A stretch of 38,876 bases of DNA from Acidimicrobiaceae bacterium (GTDB lineage: Bacteria; Actinomycetota; Acidimicrobiia; Acidimicrobiales; RAAP-2). Of the stretch, positions 9,280 to 17,368 are shown piece by piece. The DNA is taken from positions 32,247 to 71,122 of the forward strand of contig PKXH01000027.1 in NCBI GenBank assembly GCA_003133405.1, given 5' to 3'. The first letter of the stretch is position 1, and every line of letters starts with the position of its first letter. Below the pieces are notes generated by a model that ran no database searches, was not told the DNA's origin, and saw only the letters and a list, made by a program, of their open reading frames with translations. Position numbers and translations under genes: made by a program.

Positions 9280-10503
9280 TCATTTTGAAATGTCAAGTGG
9301 CCGAGCGATCGCGACATGAGCCCACCTCCCACTCTGAATTACTGCAGCTTCTCCGTTTGGCAAAGACCTCAACATGTCCGGCGGAACCCTGTACTGCTGC
9401 TGCAAGCGTCCGCTCGTCGCCACTCGGACTCCCAGACCGTCGGCCATCTGCGAGTCCTCCCACACCTGAACCGTTCCGGCGAGTTCCACGATGGCATCTG
9501 GCAACGGTGTGCGATGACTGATCACCGTGCCACATGTCTGGAGCAACCGGTCGGCGGCACCACCTAGGCTCGCCACGGTCTGCGCGCCGATAACGATCGC
9601 AATGCCCGCGGACCTTGTTCTCTCAACCAAACCCGCCAGAAATTGACTAGCTCGTTGGTCTTGTCCTACCGCTGAGAACTCGTCCAGACAGATAATTGTT
9701 CGTCGATTATCCGGGGACGCGGCGAGTTCGCCGATCATTGCGAGTAACCACGAAGCGACGTCACCCGCTGTTTGAGGAGCGGATGTACCCGGCACACTGA
9801 TCCACGCTGCATCGACTTCTCGAAGGCTCCATGCCAAGGGGCAACTATCGAAGCGGTCCCCAACAGTGGCGGCGATTGCTCGAAGTCGTAGATAAACAGA
9901 GTTCCACTGGGCGTTAGCGAACGACGACGCTTCGGCTTTCAGTGCGAGTGATCGCTCCGTCACCTGAAGTTCGTAGAGAGCCGACGTTACGCCAGGGCGT
10001 ACTCGCTCGATGAGTTCGGCCAACGAGCGAGGAGGTGAACCGGCACCTAGCGCGAGGTCGAGCATGGTCACCGCTTCGGCATGGTGGAACGGACTCTCGC
10101 CGCCGTGGAATAGACCACTCAGCCGCTCGCGCAACTGCGCAACATTTCCGTCGAAGCCGCGCAGCGGTTGTTCGGGCCAGTAGCGGATGTTCCGGTAACC
10201 CCTGTCCCACGCGAGTTCACCGAACTGTTGTCGGTTCTGGTCAGCTAGCCCTTTTGCATCTATGAAAAGAATTCGTATAGGGGGTTCGCCTGGGTTCGCC
10301 TGGCTGAGCCGCATAAAGGTACTCACAAGTCGAAGTTGCGTGACGGTCTTGCCTGTTCCGGTGCCACCGATAATGCACAGATGGCGCGTGAGGTCTTCAA
10401 ACGAGAGACCCACGAGAGAAGTCGGTCCACACGGCCCGACAGCACTCCGCACGGCCAACGCTCGTAGGTCTCCGTCGAGCATCGTGCCCAGGATGGCCCT
10501 CAT
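9280..10503 (-). CDS. VirD4/TraD-like type IV coupling ATPase
   Basis: Walker A CIIGGTGTGKTVTQ, Walker B TIICLDEFSAVG, IVIGAQTVASLGG. Confidence 0.8.
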   Translation of the reverse strand: MRAILGTMLDGDLRALAVRSAVGPCGPTSLVGLSFEDLTRHLCIIGGTGTGKTVTQLRLVSTFMRLSQANPGEPPIRILFIDAKGLADQNRQQFGELAWDRGYRNIRYWPEQPLRGFDGNVAQLRERLSGLFHGGESPFHHAEAVTMLDLALGAGSPPRSLAELIERVRPGVTSALYELQVTERSLALKAEASSFANAQWNSVYLRLRAIAATVGDRFDSCPLAWSLREVDAAWISVPGTSAPQTAGDVASWLLAMIGELAASPDNRRTIICLDEFSAVGQDQRASQFLAGLVERTRSAGIAIVIGAQTVASLGGAADRLLQTCGTVISHRTPLPDAIVELAGTVQVWEDSQMADGLGVRVATSGRLQQQYRVPPDMLRSLPNGEAAVIQSGRWAHVAIARPLDISK

Positions 10504-11036
10504 CGGCTCACCTCGGGAATGTCACCTGAACGGTGCCACCGGCGCAGTAGTTGCAGACGTCGTGCTTGCTGACGCTGCCACACTCGTAAGTCCACGGTCG
10601 TCCGATTGACGACGCGTCGGTCAAAGGCCATAAAGGTTGCAACGGCCAGCATGGAAGCGATCAGTTCAACGCAGTAGCCAAGGGCTACTGCAAGTGGCAT
10701 CCCAACATGAGAGGAACGACTCCAGGTGAAAGTGTGCACAACTGTGATGAGAAAGACCGAGGGTCTGGCGAAGATCGACGCGATAGCGAATCCAGTAATC
10801 ACGTACGCTCCGGCTACTCGTATCAGTTCGACAGGTCGCAACTCGAGCAACCAGGTCATGGCAATCACTTCGCCGAGGACCAGCAAGCCAAATGGGGGAA
10901 CCAGAGATACCACGACGGCCACAAGCACTCCAATGTGCCAAAGCAATTCCCTCGCACCTCGCGGCGCGGCAAGTGGCACCAAAGGCCAACGCTCTTCGTC
11001 GCGGTGGTGCCCACTTGCGTTACGCATTACGGCCAC
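10500..11036 (-). CDS. Membrane protein coupled to the T4CP-like ATPase
   Basis: Multiple hydrophobic segments; overlaps genes on both sides (4 nt and 10 nt). Confidence 0.65.
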   Translation of the reverse strand: MAVMRNASGHHRDEERWPLVPLAAPRGARELLWHIGVLVAVVVSLVPPFGLLVLGEVIAMTWLLELRPVELIRVAGAYVITGFAIASIFARPSVFLITVVHTFTWSRSSHVGMPLAVALGYCVELIASMLAVATFMAFDRRVVNRTTVDLRVWQRQQARRLQLLRRWHRSGDIPEVSR

Positions 11037-11758
11037 CGGACTATGTGCAATCTCGACGCAAGATCACCGGGTAGACGCTCTTGAGCGTGGGTTACCACCG
11101 AGATCGCCTCGTCAGTGGCGTAATAACACACGGCGTGGTAACGCGGCGGCAACGACGCGACGACAACGTCACTGGTGGCGTCGTAATCGTATCGACGGGT
11201 CAGTAGACCCATCTGGATATTTCTGGTTCGCTCAATTGTTTTGGCGACACGCTCGCGCTCAATGGCCACGATTCGACCGTCGGGCATAAGCACTTCACCG
11301 TCAGGGAGGTGAGGTGAACTCTGCCCGCGAGTACGCGGCGGGACCACGGCTCGAATAGATCTCTCACTTCGCCAACCAATGTCATTTGGGTAGCCAGTCT
11401 GAATAGTAAGTCGAATGGCGACGACATCAGCGTTGTGCGAGAGGGTTGAAAGCGCAGGCTCTTCGCTCGGAAAGCTCTGCCCGCTGACGCGCATCCCTGC
11501 CGCAGTCAGCCAGACAAAAGGTGGCTGGCCACTCAGCAAGGTTCGGCTTGTGGCCCACCCGCGATCGAGCCAACGACTGACGGTCTTACGCGCAGCGTCG
11601 GGGCTGACAGGTCGTTGATCGACCTGAGAGAAAAGCGTCGCAAGTTGGTCGATCCGCATTGCGCCCTGGTCTGCACACCAGTTCATACCGACGAGATCGC
11701 GAGTTCCGTAACGAACGCTACCGGCGTCGCGTCGCCGTCTTTTTGTATCGCTCACCAT
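11027..11758 (-). CDS. Replication-relaxation-like winged-helix protein
   Basis: N-terminal wH-like segment AMRIDQLATLFSQ...VSRWLDRGW; LPDGEVLMPDGRIVAIERE resembles the family's PD-(D/E)xK-like core; SD AAGGAGG before ATG 11758. Confidence 0.65.
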   Translation of the reverse strand: MVSDTKRRRRDAGSVRYGTRDLVGMNWCADQGAMRIDQLATLFSQVDQRPVSPDAARKTVSRWLDRGWATSRTLLSGQPPFVWLTAAGMRVSGQSFPSEEPALSTLSHNADVVAIRLTIQTGYPNDIGWRSERSIRAVVPPRTRGQSSPHLPDGEVLMPDGRIVAIERERVAKTIERTRNIQMGLLTRRYDYDATSDVVVASLPPRYHAVCYYATDEAISVVTHAQERLPGDLASRLHIVRWP

Positions 11759-11770
11759 TGTCCTCCTTGC

Positions 11771-11871
11771 TTTTACGTTTTTCTTTCCCTTTCTTTTTCT
11801 CTTTCTCTTTCTCTTTCATTGTTTTCTTTTTCTTTTTCTTTTTCTTTTCCTCTACTTCTTCTCTTTTACTT
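11771..11871. repeat. Long polypyrimidine (plus)/polypurine (minus) tract with (CTCTTT)3 and (CTTTTT)3
   Basis: CTCTTT x3 at 11799-11816 and CTTTTT x3 at 11826-11843 within a near-continuous pyrimidine tract. Confidence 0.9.
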
Positions 11872-11872
11872 T

Positions 11873-11949
11873 GATTGCTATTTCTTTCTTCCCAACCCCA
11901 ATATCTCGTTTTGCTGAGAGGGTGGGGTTGGGAAGAAAGAGAAGCAATC
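11873..11949. repeat. Long inverted repeat, 27-28 nt arms, 22-nt loop
   Basis: GATTGCTATTTCTTTCTTCCCAACCCCA / TGGGGTTGGGAAGAAAGAGAAGCAATC: 18 bp perfect + small bulge + 7 bp perfect; TCTC/GAGA inside the loop. Confidence 0.85.
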
Positions 11950-11950
11950 C

Positions 11951-11982
11951 CTGGAGGTCGCTCTCTAAGGAGTGACCTCCAG
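11951..11982. repeat. Second inverted repeat, 13-nt arms with one mismatch
   Basis: CTGGAGGTCGCTC-TCTAAG-GAGTGACCTCCAG. Confidence 0.8.
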
Positions 11983-12085
11983 TAGATGACCGTCCGGGGA
12001 GTTGATTGGTCGGCACGTATTGGACGCCGTTTGGCCAAGAGAGCGACCGGCATTAGGCAGTAGGTCGGTGACTGTAAGGTTCCGC

Positions 12086-13465
12086 TCAGCGGAGTCTTAT
12101 CCCCTGGTAGTGGAAACGGTTCGCCTTCCCCCGACGGCGCCGGGTGACCGTATCGACGAAGTTCATTCGGTGACCGAACTCTTGTTGTTGCATCGTCGGA
12201 CGGTCCACTTGTCCGCACCACTGCAAGTAGGTTTCGTAAAGTTCAGCGGCTCCCGTAAATGCTCCGCCCACGATCTCCGCGCATTCTTCGAGAAACGCGC
12301 TGAGTACGTCCTGCTCACTGCGGTAGTTATTGGTCGCTGCATTCCACGTCTTTGGAAGGGTAGGAAGTGCGCCTCGCTGGTACCAACTCACTGCGCCCTT
12401 TACGGCCCAGGCAACAACGCCCTCAAGTTCTGCATGAAGATCCGACGGTAACGCTTTGTCGGCTCCGACTTCGAACTCCCTTTCGAACGGCACTACGACC
12501 AGTCGGCGCCAAATTCCTATATCGCTTCCGCGCACTGTCGGCAGATGGTTTGTCGCCAGGAAGTATTTTGCTTGGGGTATGAATTCGGTGTAGTTCTCGT
12601 ACAGCTTGCGAGCAGTCATGGAATCGCCAGCAATAAGTCCTTTCACTCGCGACTCGTTAATGGTCTGGCCAAAGTCAGTCTCAGTGAGTATGGCGCAACG
12701 CGCTCCTTGCAAACGAGCGAGGTCACTATTCGCTCCGTTTGAAGCGGGACGACCGAGCAAGACTGACTCAGGGGTTTGTTGCGCATAATCGGAGCCCAGC
12801 GCTGATTTGACCGTATGTAAGAGCGTGCTCTTACCGTTGGAACCCTTGCCGACGAGCAGCCACATCTTCTGCTCAGTGGTATCGCCGGTCAAGGTGTATC
12901 CGATGAGTTCTTGAAAGTACTTCTGAACGTCCGCACTCGGACCAAGCACCTCCTTCAAGAAACGCTGCCATCGCGGGGCGGATGCCTTAGGGTTGTATGA
13001 CACCGGGAGACGCTTTGTGACTATCTCGCTACGGTCGAACGATCGAATCTTTCCAGTCCGTAAGTCCAGTACTCCATCTGGCGTACCAATGACGTCGGAC
13101 GAGGCGTCAATCGACGCATTCGACACCTGAAGTTGAGCACTTCTACTCGCCAGAGAAATGACACCATTGATGCCGCTGTTGTTCATTAGACCTCGACACT
13201 TCCGGGGGCGCCACTTCTTGAAGTTTCTGAGTTCAATTCCTTTCAAGGCATCCGATGGTTCCATTGTCTCGAGGTGCCGGAGCGTTTCAATGACCAACGA
13301 AGTTAGGCGGGAACTTTCGTGGTCCCATGTCCAACCGCTCGCTTGATCAAAAACGAGCCATTTCTGTTGCGAGGAACTGAATCGAATGTCTTCGCCATGC
13401 AGTTCAATCACTGATTCGACAACTTCCACCGGTGTGATGTCACCCGGGAGTTCGCTGATGGTCAT
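12086..13465 (-). CDS. SF3 helicase, D5/P4-primase C-terminal type
   Basis: MWLLVGKGSNGKSTLLHTVKSALG Walker A, ILTETDFG, KYFLATNHLP, GIWRRLVVVPFE. Confidence 0.8.
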   Translation of the reverse strand: MTISELPGDITPVEVVESVIELHGEDIRFSSSQQKWLVFDQASGWTWDHESSRLTSLVIETLRHLETMEPSDALKGIELRNFKKWRPRKCRGLMNNSGINGVISLASRSAQLQVSNASIDASSDVIGTPDGVLDLRTGKIRSFDRSEIVTKRLPVSYNPKASAPRWQRFLKEVLGPSADVQKYFQELIGYTLTGDTTEQKMWLLVGKGSNGKSTLLHTVKSALGSDYAQQTPESVLLGRPASNGANSDLARLQGARCAILTETDFGQTINESRVKGLIAGDSMTARKLYENYTEFIPQAKYFLATNHLPTVRGSDIGIWRRLVVVPFEREFEVGADKALPSDLHAELEGVVAWAVKGAVSWYQRGALPTLPKTWNAATNNYRSEQDVLSAFLEECAEIVGGAFTGAAELYETYLQWCGQVDRPTMQQQEFGHRMNFVDTVTRRRRGKANRFHYQGIRLR

Positions 13466-14748
13466 AGGTCTCTCTCCTTCTTGAGGGTTTTGTGTCCCCG
13501 TTTTTCACCGGAGGATGCCCGGCTACCACTTGATGGTTCGGACTTACGGCGCGGACGCACGGAGGTTGATTGGACGCCGGACGAACCCCGGCGAACTGCC
13601 GTTTTGTCTTCTTTGTTTTGCGTGACACGATCGATTCGAGCTTCAATGAGGGACCAGTAACGCGGCTCCAGTTCGCAGCCGACAACGTTGCGCCCACACA
13701 GCAGCGCTGCTTCGGCAGTGGTCCCACTTCCAAGAAAAGGATCAAGGACAACCTGACCGGGCCGACTTACTGCTTCAATGAGACGGCTAATTAGAAGGAG
13801 TGGTTTTACCGTTTCGTGCTTCACGCCATCGGCTCCGACCGGGCGCTCAGCTTTGCTCGCCTTGGCAACCGAGAGCAGGCCATGTCCGATTGAAGTCTCA
13901 GAAAATAGATGGGTCGCGTACATCGCGCCCTCTTGGTCGTCAAGACGACAGAGGCAAACTGCCTCCGCACAATCACTGTCGTGAACGAACCACACGTTGG
14001 ACGCGAGGCGGTCGCTCCCCGTAATGGCTCTATGATCAAGAGCTCCGACGCCGAACTCGATAACGTTTTCTATGGTCTCGACATCGTCGTCGAATGGCTT
14101 TCGGGCGACCACTATCGGTTCGTGTCCCGGACGCAACGTGGAGCGGTGGTCTGACAACTGTTCGGCGAGCCGCGCGTCATCGTAGTCGGCGGCTACCCGA
14201 CCAAGATCCCGTGTGGCCTGCCGACCTGGTGCGTAAACCCAATTGATGAGGTCACGAACTTCGAAGCCCGCGAGTTGGATCGCCACTTGGGTGAGCCCTA
14301 CGGTTCGCGTGGCGGCAAATGCAAGAAGAAAACCACCGGGGGCGAGAACGCGGAGGACTTCGCGCCAAAGTTCGGGGCCGGGTACCGAGTTGTCCCAATC
14401 AGCTCCGTCGTAACCATTGCTGTCGTTATAGAAAGTCTCGCCCTTTAGCCACGCGTGCAGCATGTCCTCGAGTTCGAGGTTGCTTGTCAGCCCATAGGGA
14501 GGGTCGCAAACGACCGCGTGAACACTTTCGGACGCTACATTTTTTAGTTGCTCGGAAGCGTCGCCTTTCAGAAAGGTGAAGGAGGGAGGCAGAATAACTT
14601 TCTTCACTTGACAGACCGTCCCGAGCGGCGGCGCTGGGACCTTTTGTTTTGATGAACTTTTCAGTTGTGTTTTGATCACGAGTTGATGATGTGGATTTCG
14701 CAATGAAACACACGCTCTGCGTCCTATTGGACGCTTCGTAGCCAACAT
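13462..14748 (-). CDS. Orphan DNA methyltransferase (DNA_methylase N4/N6 family); start uncertain
   Basis: AVVCDPPYG and VVLDPFLGSGTTAEAALLCGRNVVGCELE; overlaps the helicase by 4 nt. Confidence 0.85.
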   Translation of the reverse strand: MLATKRPIGRRACVSLRNPHHQLVIKTQLKSSSKQKVPAPPLGTVCQVKKVILPPSFTFLKGDASEQLKNVASESVHAVVCDPPYGLTSNLELEDMLHAWLKGETFYNDSNGYDGADWDNSVPGPELWREVLRVLAPGGFLLAFAATRTVGLTQVAIQLAGFEVRDLINWVYAPGRQATRDLGRVAADYDDARLAEQLSDHRSTLRPGHEPIVVARKPFDDDVETIENVIEFGVGALDHRAITGSDRLASNVWFVHDSDCAEAVCLCRLDDQEGAMYATHLFSETSIGHGLLSVAKASKAERPVGADGVKHETVKPLLLISRLIEAVSRPGQVVLDPFLGSGTTAEAALLCGRNVVGCELEPRYWSLIEARIDRVTQNKEDKTAVRRGSSGVQSTSVRPRRKSEPSSGSRASSGEKRGHKTLKKERDL

Positions 14749-14826
14749 CGAAGTGTGGCTAATTCGCGACCGCGTTTTAGATTTACACCGCCGATTTCGA
14801 GAACCGAAAATTCAGCGAAGTTTTAG

Positions 14827-14844
14827 CCTCGGGGTTCGCCGAGG
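14827..14844. repeat. Inverted repeat CCTCGG-GGTTCG-CCGAGG
   Basis: Perfect 6-bp arms in the AT-richer right-end intergenic region. Confidence 0.6.
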
Positions 14845-14977
14845 TTCGCATTATCAAACTGGCGCCGTGGTCACACCAGAGTTACATTGGCACTATGACT
14901 AATCCACACCCCAACAGGGTGCGGCAGTCGTCGGGTAGTCGTGAAACGTCCAAAGGGACGCCTGAGGGAGGGCCAGT

Positions 14978-14991
14978 CCCCCCTCGCCCAC
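14978..14991 (+). repeat. Candidate attR direct repeat CCCCCCTCGCCCAC
   Basis: Identical to 1-14; hairpin CGTCC-AAAG-GGACG at 14947-14960 lies just inside. Confidence 0.5.
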
Positions 14992-15158
14992 TACCGTCGC
15001 CGGCTCCTATCCGGATTCCCTGCAAGATCTCGGCTTTGGCCCACTGTTCATTCACGTCGCTCGCCGTCGTTCGCCTGCGTCGCGCGTTGGTCGGAGAGGT
15101 GTTCGTTGGTCGGCCGTCGACCCGTGACGATGCGCACGATGGCGAGTACTGTGAACCA

Positions 15159-16277
15159 ATGAGCCAGCGCCAGAGCCCTCCGTTTCGCGCCGATCACGTC
15201 GGTAGCTTCCTGCGTCCCGCCGAGTTGCTGGCGGCTCGACGCGACGCCGCCGACGGACGCCTGGACGCCGAGGGGCTGCGCGCGGTCGAGGACCGGTCGA
15301 TTCGCGACGTCGTCGCGTTACAAGAGGGCCTGGGCTTCCAGTCGGCGACCGACGGTGAGTTTCGCCGGACGTCGTGGCACATGGACTTCATCTACCAGCT
15401 AGGCGGCGTTCGCCGCTCCGACGAGCAGCTCGAGGTCGCCTTCAAGAACGCGGAGGGGACCACGTCATTCACCTCGGCCGCCCTCAAGATCGACGGACCG
15501 GTGCGCATCGACCAGACGATCTTCGCCGACGCCTTCACGTTTCTGCGCGACACCGTCACGACCGCGTTGCCCAAGATCACCATCCCCTCGCCGAGCATGG
15601 TCCACTACCGCGGCGGCATGGCCGCGATCGACCCGTCGATCTACCCCGACGTCGAGGAGTTCTGGAACGACCTCAGCGCCGCCTACGCCGAGGAGATTCG
15701 GCGCCTCGGCGCCCTGGGCTGTCGATACCTCCAACTCGACGACACCTCACTCGCCTACCTCAACGACCCCGCCCAGCGCGAGATGATCGCGGCGCGCGGC
15801 GACGACGCTGAACACCAGCACCTGCGCTACATCCGCCAGATCAACGCGGCGCTCGCCGGACGCCCCGAGGGCATGGCGGTGACGACGCACTCGTGCCGCG
15901 GGAACTTCCAGTCCTTCTGGGCGGCCGAGGGCGGGTACGACTTCGTGGCCGAGGCACTCTTCTCCGAGCTCAACGTCGACGGATTCTTCCTCGAATACGA
16001 CGACAGCCGCTCGGGCGACTTCTCGCCGCTGCGCTTCGTGCCCCCGGGCAAGATGGTCGTGCTGGGGCTCGTGACGACCAAGCGCGGCGACTTAGAGTCC
16101 AAGGACGAATTGAAGCGCCGCATCGACGAAGCCAGCCAGTTCGTGCCGCTCGATCAGATCTGCCTCTCGACGCAGTGCGGGTTCTCGTCCACGGTGGAGG
16201 GGAACTCCATCACCTACGCCGACCAGGTCGCCAAGTTGCGGCTGGTCAAAGAGACGGCCGACGAGGTCTGGGGCTAG
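15159..16277 (+). CDS. MetE C-terminal-like (core-MetE/YxjG-type) methyltransferase
   Basis: FRADHVGSFLRPAELL..., ATDGEFRRTSWHMDF, TTHSCRGN, LSTQCGFSST (zinc ligands). Confidence 0.85.
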   Translation: MSQRQSPPFRADHVGSFLRPAELLAARRDAADGRLDAEGLRAVEDRSIRDVVALQEGLGFQSATDGEFRRTSWHMDFIYQLGGVRRSDEQLEVAFKNAEGTTSFTSAALKIDGPVRIDQTIFADAFTFLRDTVTTALPKITIPSPSMVHYRGGMAAIDPSIYPDVEEFWNDLSAAYAEEIRRLGALGCRYLQLDDTSLAYLNDPAQREMIAARGDDAEHQHLRYIRQINAALAGRPEGMAVTTHSCRGNFQSFWAAEGGYDFVAEALFSELNVDGFFLEYDDSRSGDFSPLRFVPPGKMVVLGLVTTKRGDLESKDELKRRIDEASQFVPLDQICLSTQCGFSSTVEGNSITYADQVAKLRLVKETADEVWG

Positions 16278-17368
16278 GCGCCCGGTCCGCCAGACGGCTC
16301 TGTCGACCTCTCGACGGAGCGCCGCGGCCACGGCCGTCGTCTCGCCGTGGCCGACTCCTCGACCCAGTGGCCCACCGGCAGGATCTCGGCGTGGAAACGG
16401 TCACGGACCGCTCCCCAGATCCCTCGCGGCTGCCACAGAGCGACGACGACCGCCACCGAACCAAAGATGATGAGATACCACGCACCTTGCTGCTGAAGCG
16501 ACTGCTGAAGCGCGAAGAAGATGATCGATCCGACGATCGGCCCTTCGATGGTGCCGAGTCCTCCGATCATCGAGACGAAGAGCATCTCGGCCGCCCACTG
16601 GAGACTGAAGACGCTGGTGGGTTGGACGAACGGCTGACTGATCGTGAGCACGGCGCCCGCCGCCCCGCAACCCGCCGCCGCGATGATGAACACCGTGCGC
16701 CGGGCCGCTCGGACGTTCGCCCCCGAACTTCGCGCAGCGACCTCGTTGTCGCGAATCGACGACAGCACTAGACCCAGGCGGCTGCGCAGGAGGAGGCTGG
16801 TCCCGACGACCACTACGAGAGCGACCAGCCACGCGGCCAGGTAGGAGTAGTGAGCGGTCTCGGCCGGACTGAGGTTCTGCAGGCCGGGCATCAGACGTCC
16901 GGTGCCGCCTCCGAGGATGGCCACGGTGCCGATGACGATCATCGCGGTGTCGGCCACCACCCAGGTCGCGATCGAGAAGTAGCCCCCGCGCAGACGAAAG
17001 AGCAGGTAGTTGATCGGCACGGCGATGAGTCCACAGACCAGGACCGAGAGCGGGATCGTGACGAAGGGATTGATCCCCTTGAGCGCGAAGTACAAGGTCG
17101 CGTACGCACCGAGGCCGACGAACGCCTGCTGGCCAATCGATACCATCCCCGCGTAGCCGGCGAGCAGGTTCCACATGGTGGCCATGATCACCAGGATGTA
17201 GAAGTTCGTCAGCGTCGTCGAGAACTGGGCCGGCAACACCCACGGGGCGACGGTCAACAGTCCGACCACGATCGGAGCGCTGATCAATGTATAAAGCGGG
17301 GAACGCAGTGAGCGCCGGACCCGCACGTTGCCGCTGCGACCGATGCTGACCTCGGAGCGCGCCTTCAC
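16274..17368 (-). CDS. livM: Branched-chain amino acid-type ABC permease LivM
   Basis: MATMWNLLAGYAGMVSIGQQAFVGLGAYATLY; GTG start at 17368 overlaps the livH stop. Confidence 0.88.
   Translation of the reverse strand: MKARSEVSIGRSGNVRVRRSLRSPLYTLISAPIVVGLLTVAPWVLPAQFSTTLTNFYILVIMATMWNLLAGYAGMVSIGQQAFVGLGAYATLYFALKGINPFVTIPLSVLVCGLIAVPINYLLFRLRGGYFSIATWVVADTAMIVIGTVAILGGGTGRLMPGLQNLSPAETAHYSYLAAWLVALVVVVGTSLLLRSRLGLVLSSIRDNEVAARSSGANVRAARRTVFIIAAAGCGAAGAVLTISQPFVQPTSVFSLQWAAEMLFVSMIGGLGTIEGPIVGSIIFFALQQSLQQQGAWYLIIFGSVAVVVALWQPRGIWGAVRDRFHAEILPVGHWVEESATARRRPWPRRSVERSTEPSGGPGA

Larger units (their letters stand above)
1..14991. mobile_element. Putative integrated mobile element (AICE/integrative-plasmid-like), left boundary at the window edge
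   Basis: 14-bp direct repeat CCCCCCTCGCCCAC at both ends; tyrosine recombinase near the left end; replication/transfer genes and RM genes inside; visibly lower GC than the right part (not computed); catabolic chromosomal-type genes begin right after the right repeat. Confidence 0.68.

Noticed and set aside
9262-9281. Weak GCGGG...CCCGC hairpin between convergent ORFs
   Set aside because: Short stem without a clear T-run; too weak to call as a terminator.
11615-11917. Plus-strand ORF rich in F/S/L (FSLSLSLSLFSFSFSF)
   Set aside because: Artefact of the polypyrimidine tract; opposite strand to a well-supported gene.
11718-12221. Minus-strand ORF with a K/E-rich stretch (EKKKKKKKKTMKEKEKEKKK)
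   Set aside because: Produced by translating the polypurine tract; overlaps two better genes and both hairpins.
14895-15158. N-terminal extension of the MetE-like ORF across the right repeat
   Set aside because: Family-like sequence begins at MSQRQSPPFRADHVGSF (15159); the extension is low-complexity and spans the repeat.
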